A stretch of DNA of 64,000 bases from JBHGXV01 sp041920505 (GTDB lineage: Bacteria > Bacillota > Bacilli > Brevibacillales > Brevibacillaceae): contig JBHGXV010000066.1 in the NCBI GenBank assembly GCA_041920505.1, positions 6,530 through 70,529 of the forward strand, read 5' to 3'. Positions 36,216 through 44,469 of the stretch are shown here, piece by piece (positions within the stretch are counted from its first letter, which is position 1; every line of letters starts with the position of its first letter). A program made the translations under genes and the position numbers. The notes under the pieces are model-generated. The model was not told where the DNA came from. It searched no databases and worked only from the letters and a program-made list of their open reading frames with translations.

Positions 36216-36923
36216 ATGGCACTTTTGGAACTGCAAAACGTACACACCTATTACGGCGGGATTCACGCGCTGAAAGGCCTGAACATCAAGGTGGAACAAG
36301 GAGAAGTTGTCACACTGATCGGCTCCAACGGGGCGGGCAAGTCGACCACGCTGAAAACGATTTGCGGCCAAACCCGCGCTCGCGAAGGCAAGGTGCTGTT
36401 CAACGGCAAGGACATCACGCAGATGCGGACGCACGAGATTGCCTTGATGGGCATCGCGCACGTGCCGGAAGGTCGGCGGATTTTCCCGAAATTGACCGTG
36501 CGCGAGAACCTGGAGATGGGGGCGTTCTCCGTTACGGACAAGAAGCAGATCGAGGAAGGGATCGAGCGGGCGTTTCACTATTTTCCGCGCCTGAAAGAGC
36601 GGATCGACCAAAAGGGCGGCACGATGTCCGGAGGCGAGCAGCAAATGCTGGCCATCGCCCGTGGGTTGATGATGAAACCGAAGATCTTGATGCTGGACGA
36701 GCCGTCGATGGGTTTGGCGCCGATCCTGGTGGAACAAATCTTCGACATCGTCACCGAACTGAACCGGGAGGGCATGACCATCCTCCTGGTCGAGCAAAAC
36801 GCCAACCAGGCGCTCTCCGTGGCGCATCGCGGCTACGTGATTCAGACCGGGGAGATCATCCTGCAAGACGACGCCAAAGCCCTGCTGACCAATCCGCAGG
36901 TGCGCGAGGCGTATCTCTCGTAA
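36216..36923 (+). CDS. livF: Branched-chain amino acid ABC transporter ATPase LivF
   Basis: A 235-residue second ATPase. Walker A is GSNGAGKST, the signature is MSGGEQQMLAIARGLM, Walker B is ILMLDEPSMGLAP, and the C-terminal Gln-Asn of LVEQNANQAL replaces the switch His, a LivF trait. It starts 18 nt after livG and is followed by a terminator that ends the seven-gene liv cluster. Confidence 0.96.
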   Translation: MALLELQNVHTYYGGIHALKGLNIKVEQGEVVTLIGSNGAGKSTTLKTICGQTRAREGKVLFNGKDITQMRTHEIALMGIAHVPEGRRIFPKLTVRENLEMGAFSVTDKKQIEEGIERAFHYFPRLKERIDQKGGTMSGGEQQMLAIARGLMMKPKILMLDEPSMGLAPILVEQIFDIVTELNREGMTILLVEQNANQALSVAHRGYVIQTGEIILQDDAKALLTNPQVREAYLS

Positions 36924-36939
36924 AACGCATCAAACAGCG

Positions 36940-36974
36940 AAAACCGGCGAGCTGAGAAGCCCGCCGGTTTTTTG
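36940..36974 (+). terminator. Intrinsic terminator after livF
   Basis: AAAACCGGCG paired with CGCCGGTTTT across a 12-nt loop, followed by T. Confidence 0.85.
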
Positions 36975-36993
36975 ACGTTTAAGGAGATGGACA

Positions 36994-38244
36994 TCAGCGG
37001 GTAGAAAAACGTTTGACGCGAATCTTCCCGGCGATGGTGGGCCACACGTCCGGGTCTTCCAGCCCCGGGCGCCACAGGGCGATCCCCGCCAGGTTGTACC
37101 GTTCGACAAGTTGAAGTTTGAACCGGAGGCTGTAGCTGTTTTCGTACCAGACGTTATGGTTGGCTCCGGTTTCGTCTGTGTAGGAGAGGTGCGGGGATTG
37201 GGAGAGGCTGTCCCAGACCGGTTTGGCGCGGTATTGTTGTTGGATGCTGAGCACCATCGGATATGAGGTGTACTTCGCTTTGCCCCCGGCAGAACTCCAG
37301 TCCCAGCCGTACGCGGGGACGCCGAGCAGGATACGGCTGCTGGGGACGCCTTGATTCAGGGCGTAGCGAATCGTCGACTCCGTCCAGTCGTACGAGGCGA
37401 CAGCACCGGGAGCGGTCCGCGGATTGTGCTCGTCATAGGTCATGATCACCAGCCGGTCAGCGGATTGTCCCAGTGCGCGATAGTCAAACCAGGGGGACCA
37501 TGGATTGGCCCGTTTGTCCCCGGTGTTGGCTGCCACGCACACCGCCACCCGTTTGTCGCTCTGATGCAGCCGGTCACTCAGGTGTTTGACAAACTGGCTG
37601 AACGCCTGCCGATCCTCCAGGTACAGGTTCTCCATGTCAAGATTAACGCCGTCATAGCCGTATGCAGCCATCTCGTGTTCCAGTTCGTCGAGGAACCGCT
37701 GCTGGTGGTTGGGGTGGCGCAGGATTTGGCGGGCGACCTCTTTTCCCTCGGTGAGCGTTCCGTAAAACAGGTTGTGCACGAGCAGATAGACGTGCAATCT
37801 TTTCTGGTGCGCGTTGGCAACGATCTGGCGGCGGTGTTCTGCGGAGACGGAGGCAATCAGGCGGCCGGGTTGCCTGTTGTCCAGTTTGTACCAAAACGGA
37901 GCGATCGCGCTGATCAATCCGTACTGGTTGTCGAGGACCGCTTGCGAGCCGGGATAGCCGTCCTCGGGATCGGTGTAATAGGCGAGAATCTCTCTTAAAG
38001 GAAGCTTGGTCGACGAGGAGATCCGGATGGTTTTGGAGACGGGCGGCGGGAGCAGGGCCGGGATGGAGGCGGTGTGAAGGTGTTGTGCGGCGGGTTTGCC
38101 GATTCCGTAGGTAGGTCGGGCGGTTGTCGTCCGGGGACGTTCGGCTCCTTCTTCACGAGCGGGGAGAAAGGCGCACGAGACCAGCATCCCGGCGAGGGCG
38201 AGAACGATGCCGAGGCAGACAGCAGGGCAAGCAGCGGGGCGCAT
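36994..38244 (-). CDS. Glycoside hydrolase family 18 lipoprotein (SleL/YaaH-like catalytic domain)
   Basis: A 416-residue predicted secreted lipoprotein. The signal peptide ends with the lipobox LVSC. A linker of about 60 residues leads to a GH18 TIM barrel. The catalytic motif is YDGVNLDMENLY, where the last Glu of DxxxDxE is the expected acid. VMTYDEHN-like (VIMTYDEHNPRTAPG) and GVPAYGWDW blocks fit spore cortex or peptidoglycan N-acetylglucosaminidases. No LysM repeats are present, unlike SleL. The start at 38244 is chosen for the signal peptide; AAAGGAG lies 12 nt upstream, somewhat far. The role could be cortex lysis, wall turnover or chitin degradation. Confidence 0.75.
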   Translation of the reverse strand: MRPAACPAVCLGIVLALAGMLVSCAFLPAREEGAERPRTTTARPTYGIGKPAAQHLHTASIPALLPPPVSKTIRISSSTKLPLREILAYYTDPEDGYPGSQAVLDNQYGLISAIAPFWYKLDNRQPGRLIASVSAEHRRQIVANAHQKRLHVYLLVHNLFYGTLTEGKEVARQILRHPNHQQRFLDELEHEMAAYGYDGVNLDMENLYLEDRQAFSQFVKHLSDRLHQSDKRVAVCVAANTGDKRANPWSPWFDYRALGQSADRLVIMTYDEHNPRTAPGAVASYDWTESTIRYALNQGVPSSRILLGVPAYGWDWSSAGGKAKYTSYPMVLSIQQQYRAKPVWDSLSQSPHLSYTDETGANHNVWYENSYSLRFKLQLVERYNLAGIALWRPGLEDPDVWPTIAGKIRVKRFSTR

Positions 38245-38386
38245 CCCGAGAGTCATCTCCTTTGTTTGGCCGTTGGTATCTATTAAGATAAGATGCCAAA
38301 GCCCTGAAAAACTTATTCCACCCTCCGCAGGCGAGCGGCTTGTCTGTTGAGCAAACATCCTTCATGACTTGTCGGCTCTTGTCGAC

Positions 38387-38416
38387 AAACAAAAGGCCGG
38401 CACCGGTGTGCCGACC
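38387..38416 (-). terminator. Intrinsic terminator after the fourth livJ-like gene
   Basis: On the minus strand GGTCGGCAC-ACCG-GTGCCGGCC followed by TTTTGTTTG. Confidence 0.8.
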
Positions 38417-38437
38417 TGTTTCGTCATGAAACGGTTG

Positions 38438-39643
38438 TTATTTCACAGCTTCGCCGAGGAACTCAGCTTTGTCTTTGCCGTATTGGTAGATATACACTTT
38501 GGAGGATTTGTTGTCGCCTTTTTCGTCGAAGGCGACTTCGGTGAATACGCCTTTGAAACCGCTGGTTGCGCGGATCGCGTTCATCACTTGCTCACGGCTC
38601 GGTTTTTTGCCGCCGTTGTCCTTGATCGCTTTTTCCAGACCGTTCAGCACGACGAGCGTAGCGTCATAGGCAAACGGAGAGAATGCAGCCGGATCTTTGC
38701 CGAATGCCGCTTTGTACTTGTCGACCCACTTCTTGCCTTCGTCGGAGGAGTGAACGTCGCCTACAACGGTTGCGTATACGATGCCTTGAGCCGCATCGCC
38801 GGCGATTTTGTACATGTCGTTGGACTCGATGCCTTCGCCGCCCATGATTTTGCCGGTGAAGCCTTTTTCTTTTGCTTGTTTGGCGATGATGCCGCACTCA
38901 GCGTACATGCCGCCGAAGAAGATCATATCCGGTTTTTTGGCAACCACTTGGTTGATGATGGCACTGTAGTCTTTTTCGCCGGGAGTGATGCCTTCATAGC
39001 CCAGTTCCTGTACGCCCAGATCTTTGAACGCTTTGCGCACTTCGTCTACCAGACCTTGGCCGTACGAGGTCTTGTCGTGGATCAGGAACACGGATTTGAT
39101 GCCCAGTTTGTCTTTCGCGTATTTCGCGGCGGCCGGAGCGATTTGGTCGTTGCGCGCCACCAGACGGTTTACGCTCTTTTTGCCTTCTTCCGTCAATTGT
39201 ACACCGGTGTTGGCCGGAGACACCATGGCGATTTTGCCTTCTTCGTACTTCACGGAAGACGGGATGGCTACGCCGGTGTTGTAGTGGCCGACGACAGCGT
39301 ACACGTCCGGGTCGGAGACGAGCAATTCGGCGTTGGCTACGCCTTGTTTCGGGTCAGCCTGGTCATCTTGCGGGAAGAGTTGAATGTCAAATCCGAGTTG
39401 TTTGAATTTGTCGGCGTTGTCTTTCACAGCCAGCTCGGCGCCCAGCTTGATCCCTTCGCCTTCCAGCGATTGCGGACCGGACAGCGGGCTTTGCGTCGCG
39501 ATTTTAATGACGTTGGAGCCGCTGGAACCGCCGTTGGTTCCGGAAGAGGAGTCATTGCTTTTGCCAGCGCCACAGCCTGCGAGCAGTGAACCGACCAAAA
39601 GTGTCGAGAGCAATAAACTAATGGATTTACTGCCTTTACGCAT
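38438..39643 (-). CDS. livJ: Branched-chain amino acid-binding lipoprotein, copy 4 (orphan)
   Basis: A 401-residue LivJ-type binding protein with lipobox LAGC (C24) and a Ser/Gly/Asn linker. It shares PQDDQADPKQGVANAELLVS, SPANTGVQLTEEGKK and GITPGEKDYSA with the three tandem copies but is more divergent and lies alone on the opposite strand, 1.5 kb beyond livF. It has its own promoter and terminator, so it can be expressed separately and may feed the same LivHMGF permease. Confidence 0.88.
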   Translation of the reverse strand: MRKGSKSISLLLSTLLVGSLLAGCGAGKSNDSSSGTNGGSSGSNVIKIATQSPLSGPQSLEGEGIKLGAELAVKDNADKFKQLGFDIQLFPQDDQADPKQGVANAELLVSDPDVYAVVGHYNTGVAIPSSVKYEEGKIAMVSPANTGVQLTEEGKKSVNRLVARNDQIAPAAAKYAKDKLGIKSVFLIHDKTSYGQGLVDEVRKAFKDLGVQELGYEGITPGEKDYSAIINQVVAKKPDMIFFGGMYAECGIIAKQAKEKGFTGKIMGGEGIESNDMYKIAGDAAQGIVYATVVGDVHSSDEGKKWVDKYKAAFGKDPAAFSPFAYDATLVVLNGLEKAIKDNGGKKPSREQVMNAIRATSGFKGVFTEVAFDEKGDNKSSKVYIYQYGKDKAEFLGEAVK

Positions 39644-39685
39644 ATTTATGCAACCCCCAATGTTCTTGTATATAACTTCTCTATT

Positions 39686-39714
39686 AAAATAGCAGTTGAA
39701 AACGGTTTCGTCAA
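39686..39714 (-). promoter_or_regulatory. sigma-A-like promoter of the fourth livJ gene
   Basis: Minus strand TTGACG (39714-39709), 17 nt, TATTTT (39691-39686). The surrounding 200 nt between this gene and the cssS terminator is very AT-rich and holds no other gene. Confidence 0.5.
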
Positions 39715-39845
39715 TGAGACTTTTTAAAAAATAGTGAATACAATTTTAGTTAAAAGTAAGCGGAATACTTCATCAATAAACTAAATAGAAAAAATATTCG
39801 ATATATTTCGACTAAATTTGACAAGGGTGCGGAATCGCTGCATGG

Positions 39846-39874
39846 CAAAAAGCCCCTCACGTCAAATGAGGGGC
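39846..39874 (-). terminator. Intrinsic terminator after the cssRS-like operon
   Basis: Minus strand CCCCTC-ATTTGACGT-GAGGGG followed by CTTTTTG. Confidence 0.8.
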
Positions 39875-39880
39875 CCGGGA

Positions 39881-41290
39881 CTATGGAGCAGCCCGATGTT
39901 CGGGATGCGCCGGCAGCGTGATGATAAAGCGGACGCCCGGCGGCTCGTTTCTGGCCTGGATGGTTCCGCCGTGCGCCTCGAACACGGCGCGCGCGATCGC
40001 CAGTCCCAGTCCGTGCTTGCCGCTTTTGCCTTTGCGGAACCGCTGGAACAGTTGGGGCAGCAGCGACTCTTCGATCGGCGGACCGTCGTTGGCGATGGTG
40101 ATCCGAAGCGAATCGTCCGATTGTTGCCCTTCGATGATCAACTTGCTTTTGGCGTAGCGAAGCTGGTTTTCCAGGATATTGAGAAACGCGGTGCTCAACT
40201 GCTCGCCGTCCCCTTCGGTCGGCAGCGACTCGGGCAGGCGAATTTCCCAGTCCACCTGCGGATTGAGCACACGCAGCCGCTGCTCCAGGTAGTCGAACAG
40301 TTCACGCAAGTTGAGCGGCGTGATCTGCAACATTTGCGCGACCGACTCGATCTTGGTCAGATAGAGAAGCTGCTCCACGACCTTTTCCAGCCGCTTGGAT
40401 TCCTCCATGATAATCTGCAGGCCTTTTTCCGCCTGCTCTCCCTGGAAGACGCCTTCCATCAGCCCTTGCGCGTACCCCTGGATCGCCATGATCGGGGTCT
40501 TTAGTTCATGCGAGATGTTTTGCACGAAATGGCGCTGCGACTCGTCGTATTCTTTCAACTGCACTTTCATCGTGTCGAACGAGCGGGCGAGCTGGCCGAT
40601 TTCGTCCTCCCGATCGAGCGTCAGCGGGATGTCGAACTGGCGCCGGGCGATTTTCTGGCAGGATTCCTCCAGGCGGCGCAGCGGGTTGGTCAGGTAACGA
40701 CTAAACCAGACGGCAAGAAGCCAACTTATGGATAGCAAAAAGGCAAAGACGAGGAAGAACTGGCGGGTCAACACCGCGTTGATCTGATTCAGGTCGCGCT
40801 CTTTGGAAAAGATCACGAGGTAGTAGGGAAATCCGTGATAATCCATCTCCTTGCTGACGAACAGGTAGGTCTCCTGGCCGTGCTGCAGGGTGCCGTGCTG
40901 CAAGTCGCTCTTCGGATACGTGGCGGCAAGACGAAACAGTTGCGCCTGGTCGTCCGGCGGGATCGGCTCGGTGTTGCGCATGCCCAGCCGCTGGCCGTTG
41001 ACCGCGAACACAATCACGTCAAACGAGTATTCGTAGTTGGACAGAAGCACCTGCAGGAAAAATGGCGCCGACGCCGGTACGGGCAACAGCTCGTGCCGCT
41101 CGGTAAACGAAATGTGCCTGGAGAGCGAATCGAACTCTTCTTCCAACAGAGAAAAGGTATTGTCCACCAGGTACTGCTTGATGGAGAACGGGTACAAGAT
41201 CCCCACGCTGGCCCCAAGCACGGTGGTGAGTACCATGAACAGGGCGAGAATCTGCCGGGAGAGCGGCCAGTTTTTCAGCTTCCAGTTCAT
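39881..41290 (-). CDS. cssS: Sensor histidine kinase, CssS-like
   Basis: A 469-residue membrane kinase. Two helices (about 12-34 and 178-197) flank an extracytoplasmic sensor region of about 140 residues. A HAMP-like region follows, then the HisKA box FVQNISHELKTP with phospho-acceptor H261, the N box ENQLRYAK, and the G boxes NDGPPIEE and GKHGLGLAIA. In B. subtilis CssS senses misfolded proteins at the membrane and induces the HtrA-type proteases. Assignment rests mainly on the strong match of the adjacent regulator. It overlaps cssR by 4 nt. Confidence 0.75.
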   Translation of the reverse strand: MNWKLKNWPLSRQILALFMVLTTVLGASVGILYPFSIKQYLVDNTFSLLEEEFDSLSRHISFTERHELLPVPASAPFFLQVLLSNYEYSFDVIVFAVNGQRLGMRNTEPIPPDDQAQLFRLAATYPKSDLQHGTLQHGQETYLFVSKEMDYHGFPYYLVIFSKERDLNQINAVLTRQFFLVFAFLLSISWLLAVWFSRYLTNPLRRLEESCQKIARRQFDIPLTLDREDEIGQLARSFDTMKVQLKEYDESQRHFVQNISHELKTPIMAIQGYAQGLMEGVFQGEQAEKGLQIIMEESKRLEKVVEQLLYLTKIESVAQMLQITPLNLRELFDYLEQRLRVLNPQVDWEIRLPESLPTEGDGEQLSTAFLNILENQLRYAKSKLIIEGQQSDDSLRITIANDGPPIEESLLPQLFQRFRKGKSGKHGLGLAIARAVFEAHGGTIQARNEPPGVRFIITLPAHPEHRAAP

Positions 41291-41991
41291 GTCGTCATCC
41301 GGTAGCCGAAGCCGTAAACGGTCTCCAGCGGAAATCTCGGCAGTTTTTTGCGGATGCGTTTGACCAGATCGTCAACGGCCCGGTCCGAGCCGATGTAGTC
41401 TTCGCCCCAGACGGCGGTGAGGATTTGCTCCCGGTGCAGAGCCTGTCCCTGGTTGCGGATCAGATAGCTGATCAGATCGAATTCCTTGGTGGTCAGTTCG
41501 ATGTGCGTGTCTCCTTCCTTGACGATCCGCCCCTTTTCCGAGATCAGGTAGGGACCGACGGCCACCCAGTCCTGAAACGGTTGTTGCGGAGACGGGCTCG
41601 GAACCACTCCTTTCTCGTACCAGCGCTGCAACAACTTCTGGGTGCGGATCACCAGTTCGCGCGGCAAAAACGGCTTGGCCAGGTAATCGTCGCTGCCCAG
41701 TTCCAGGCCGATGATTTTGTCGATGTCCTGATCGCGCGCGGAGATGAAAATGATCGGCACGTCCGACTTGCCGCGAATCTGGCGCAACAACTCATACCCG
41801 TCGATGTCGGGCAGCATGATATCGAGAATCCACAAGTGCGGGGTCTCCTGATCCAGCACGCGCAACACTTCTTCGCCGGTTTGAAACGCTTTCACCTGGA
41901 AACCCGCGTTCTGCAGGTAGGACTTCAACAGCTCCAACAGGTTTGCTTCGTCGTCCACAAGATAGACGAGATAAGGCGTGGCAGGGCTCAT
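41287..41991 (-). CDS. cssR: OmpR-family response regulator, CssR-like
   Basis: A 234-residue regulator with a receiver domain (acidic D13-D14, phospho-acceptor D57 in LWILDIMLPD, K106 in LAKPF) and a winged-helix DNA-binding domain ending ETVYGFGYRM. Blocks such as FISARDxDIDKIIGLELGSDDYLAKPFLPREL closely match B. subtilis CssR, the secretion stress regulator. The cssRS operon is autoregulated there. No htrA gene is visible in this window. Confidence 0.8.
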   Translation of the reverse strand: MSPATPYLVYLVDDEANLLELLKSYLQNAGFQVKAFQTGEEVLRVLDQETPHLWILDIMLPDIDGYELLRQIRGKSDVPIIFISARDQDIDKIIGLELGSDDYLAKPFLPRELVIRTQKLLQRWYEKGVVPSPSPQQPFQDWVAVGPYLISEKGRIVKEGDTHIELTTKEFDLISYLIRNQGQALHREQILTAVWGEDYIGSDRAVDDLVKRIRKKLPRFPLETVYGFGYRMTT

Positions 41992-42036
41992 ATCGAATCT
42001 CCCTTTCTTTCTGGGTTGAACGATTGCCTTTTCCTT

Positions 42037-42045
42037 ATTGTATCA
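42037..42045 (-). promoter_or_regulatory. Extended -10 promoter of cssRS
   Basis: Minus strand TGA-TACAAT, an extended -10 element, about 45 nt before the start of cssR. No -35 hexamer matches well, as expected for an activator-dependent promoter. Confidence 0.4.
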
Positions 42046-42185
42046 CAGCGAAAAAAGGCGGGTGTGGCAGGTGCGTAAGAGGAATGTGGGAAACTTGTGT
42101 AAGCCGCGCGGCGAGGCAGGATTCCGCCGACACGTTGCAGAAACACTCTTGAAACAACTGGAAGCGCGAAAGGAGCGGATGGATC

Positions 42186-43232
42186 GTGAAGCGGTTGAAA
42201 CACGTATGGCCCTCCCTGATTGTCAGTCTCTCCCTGGTTGCTTGCAGCCAAGCGGCTGTGACTTTGCCCAAACAGGCGGAACCGTCGCCGTCCGGCCCCG
42301 TAACGCAACAGCCGCAACCGCAGACGTTTGCCTATCGAGCTCCTTTGACCGGATTGGGCACAGATGAAAAGCTGGATTCCCGCCGACCGGTCATGGTCAT
42401 GGTGAACAACCATCCCCTGGCGCGGCCGCAGTCGGGACTGGACAAGGCGGACATCGTTTACGAGATTTTGGCCGAAGGGGAGGTGACTCGCTTCGTCGCC
42501 ATCTACCAGAGCCAGAAGCCGAAGGTGATCGGTCCGGTGCGCAGCATCCGACCGTATTACATTCAGATCGGCGCCGGATTCGATGCGGTGATGGTGCATG
42601 CGGGCGGCAGTGAAGAAGCGCTGGAGACGCTGGCCCACTCCGATTATTCCTATATAAATGAGATAAAAAACGGCAAATACTTCTGGCGGGAGTCGTTCCG
42701 CAAACCGCCGCACAACCTCTACACCGATCTGGATCACATCTGGCAGGCGATGGAGGACAAAGGCATGCGGACGATGGCAGAGGTGCCGACGTTTCCGTTC
42801 CTCGCGCCGGGGACGCGGATTGAGCAGGGAGAGACGGCCAACCGAATTGATGTGACGTTTCATCCGCTCTACAAAATCGCCTACGCATACGACGAAAAGA
42901 CGGGACGCTACCTGCGCTTCACGCAGGGCAAGCCCCACTACGACCTGACGACCAACCGGCAGTTGGCGGCGGTAAACGTATTGGTGATCGCTTCCAGACA
43001 CCGCGTGCTGGACAGCGAGGGACGACGTCAGGTGGACGTGTCCGGGCCGGGGGACGGCTATCTGTTTCAGCAGGGCAAGGCTCGGAAAATCAAATGGAAG
43101 AAGAGCGGCGGAGTGATCCGCGTCTATGCGGACGCTTCGTTCAGTGAAGAGCTGCCGCTCTTGCCGGGGAATACATGGGTGAGCATCATCCCGACCGTTC
43201 CGGGCTTGACGGCTGCGGTGAACTATCAGTAG
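42186..43232 (+). CDS. yerB: DUF3048 lipoprotein (YerB-like)
   Basis: A 348-residue predicted lipoprotein with lipobox LVAC, a Pro/Gln-rich linker and a DUF3048 domain: RRPVMVMVNNHPLARPQSGL, ADIVYEILAEGEVTRFVAIYQS, GPVRSIRPYYIQI, then the C-terminal region with TYD-like contacts. Its function is unknown; B. subtilis yerB lies between yerA and yerC as here. The GTG at 42186 has AAAGGAG about 10 nt upstream. The 186 nt before it is shared with the divergent cssRS promoter. Confidence 0.85.
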   Translation: MKRLKHVWPSLIVSLSLVACSQAAVTLPKQAEPSPSGPVTQQPQPQTFAYRAPLTGLGTDEKLDSRRPVMVMVNNHPLARPQSGLDKADIVYEILAEGEVTRFVAIYQSQKPKVIGPVRSIRPYYIQIGAGFDAVMVHAGGSEEALETLAHSDYSYINEIKNGKYFWRESFRKPPHNLYTDLDHIWQAMEDKGMRTMAEVPTFPFLAPGTRIEQGETANRIDVTFHPLYKIAYAYDEKTGRYLRFTQGKPHYDLTTNRQLAAVNVLVIASRHRVLDSEGRRQVDVSGPGDGYLFQQGKARKIKWKKSGGVIRVYADASFSEELPLLPGNTWVSIIPTVPGLTAAVNYQ

Positions 43233-43348
43233 ACTCTTGAATTACTGTGATTTTTCCCCTAAGATTGGGAGTGGCAGGACTTTAACGCTTGAAAATTTTA
43301 CAGAGATAAGAGATACGTGATTCCCACGAAAACTATGGGGTGATTCAC

Positions 43349-43639
43349 ATGCAATTGGAGAAACTGAAAGGCAAGGGTATCGAACAGTTGTTTGAAGCGG
43401 TGTTGTCATTGCAGACCATCGAGGAGTGCTACCGGTTTTTCGACGACCTGTGCACGGTCAACGAGATGCAGTCGCTGGCCCAGCGGCTGGAAGTGGCCCG
43501 CATGTTGCGCAAAGGCTACACGTACAATCAGATCGAGGCAGAGACGGGAGCGAGCACGGCGACAATCTCGCGCGTCAAACGCTGCCTGAACTACGGCAAC
43601 GACGGCTATCAGCTCGCGCTGGAGCGGATCGGCAAATAG
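43349..43639 (+). CDS. yerC: TrpR-like helix-turn-helix regulator YerC/YecD
   Basis: A 96-residue DNA-binding protein of the TrpR-like YerC/YecD family. It opens MQLEKLKGKGIEQLF and has the helix-turn-helix ARMLRKGYTYNQIEAETGASTATISRVKRCLNYG, nearly identical in pattern to B. subtilis YerC. The ATG at 43349 has GGGGTGAT 4 nt upstream; the GTG at 43340 is part of that site. The targets are not known. It is followed after 18 nt by pcrB. Confidence 0.92.
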   Translation: MQLEKLKGKGIEQLFEAVLSLQTIEECYRFFDDLCTVNEMQSLAQRLEVARMLRKGYTYNQIEAETGASTATISRVKRCLNYGNDGYQLALERIGK

Positions 43640-43657
43640 AGGCGGGAGGCAGCTTGG

Positions 43658-44365
43658 GTGATTGATTTTGGCAACTGGCGGCACGTGTTTAAACTGGACC
43701 CGGATAAACCGCTCGGCGACGACGCGCTGGAGGCGCTCTGCGAGTCGGGGACGGACGCGATCATCGTCGGCGGTACGCTGGGGATTACCTATGAAAATAC
43801 ACTGGACCTGATGGCGCGGATCAGGCGGTACGCCGTCTCCGCCGTGCAGGAGGTTACCGATTTGCAGGCGGTGGTGCCCGGCTTCGACGCGTATTTGATT
43901 CCGCTCGTGCTGAATGCGGGCGACCCGGATTGGGTGTTTGCGCCGCACGTGGCAGGGTTGACCGCATACGGTTCGTACATCCATTGGGAAGAGGTCTTCG
44001 CCGAAGGCTACATCATCCTCAACCCGGATGCGGCGGCGGCGCGACTGACGAAGGCCCGTCCGGTGGCGGGAGCGGCAGAGGCCAAGGCGTACGCCCGCGT
44101 CGCTTCGCGGCTGTGCCGGTTGCCGGTGGTCTACGTCGAGTACAGCGGCATCTACGGCGATCCGCAGATCGTGCGGGCGGTGAAGGAAGGAGCCGACGGG
44201 GCGCACGTCTTTTACGGGGGCGGCATCCGCACGCCGGAACAAGCCCGACAGATGGCGGCGATCGCCGACACGATCGTCGTCGGCAACGTGATTTACGACG
44301 ATGTTGAGGCCGCGTTGGCCACGGTGCGGGCGGTAAAGGAGCTTGCCGCCGAACACCGGGGCTGA
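43658..44365 (+). CDS. pcrB: Heptaprenylglyceryl phosphate synthase
   Basis: A 235-residue TIM-barrel prenyltransferase that attaches heptaprenyl diphosphate to sn-glycerol-1-phosphate, a Bacillales relative of archaeal GGGP synthase. Blocks include WRHVFKLDPDKPL, DAIIVGGTLGIT, YVEYSGIYGDP and the phosphate-binding YGGGIRTPEQA, GNVIYDD. The GTG start has GGGAGG about 8 nt upstream. In B. subtilis pcrA follows directly; here a germination operon on the opposite strand intervenes. Confidence 0.93.
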   Translation: MIDFGNWRHVFKLDPDKPLGDDALEALCESGTDAIIVGGTLGITYENTLDLMARIRRYAVSAVQEVTDLQAVVPGFDAYLIPLVLNAGDPDWVFAPHVAGLTAYGSYIHWEEVFAEGYIILNPDAAAARLTKARPVAGAAEAKAYARVASRLCRLPVVYVEYSGIYGDPQIVRAVKEGADGAHVFYGGGIRTPEQARQMAAIADTIVVGNVIYDDVEAALATVRAVKELAAEHRG

Positions 44366-44392
44366 CTGGCGTCCATATGCTTGATACGGAAG

Positions 44393-44436
44393 CGACACCC
44401 CTTGGAACCCATTTTCGCTGCTTGCGGGGGGTGTCG
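44393..44436. repeat. Inverted repeat between convergent pcrB and gerC
   Basis: Perfect 9-bp arms CGACACCCC (44393-44401) and GGGGTGTCG (44428-44436) around a 26-nt loop. There is no T run on either side, so it is at best an atypical terminator. The spacer between the two genes holds nothing else. Confidence 0.5.
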
Positions 44437-44469
44437 TCTGTTGATAGCGGCAGCCTTGACCAGCATGGG

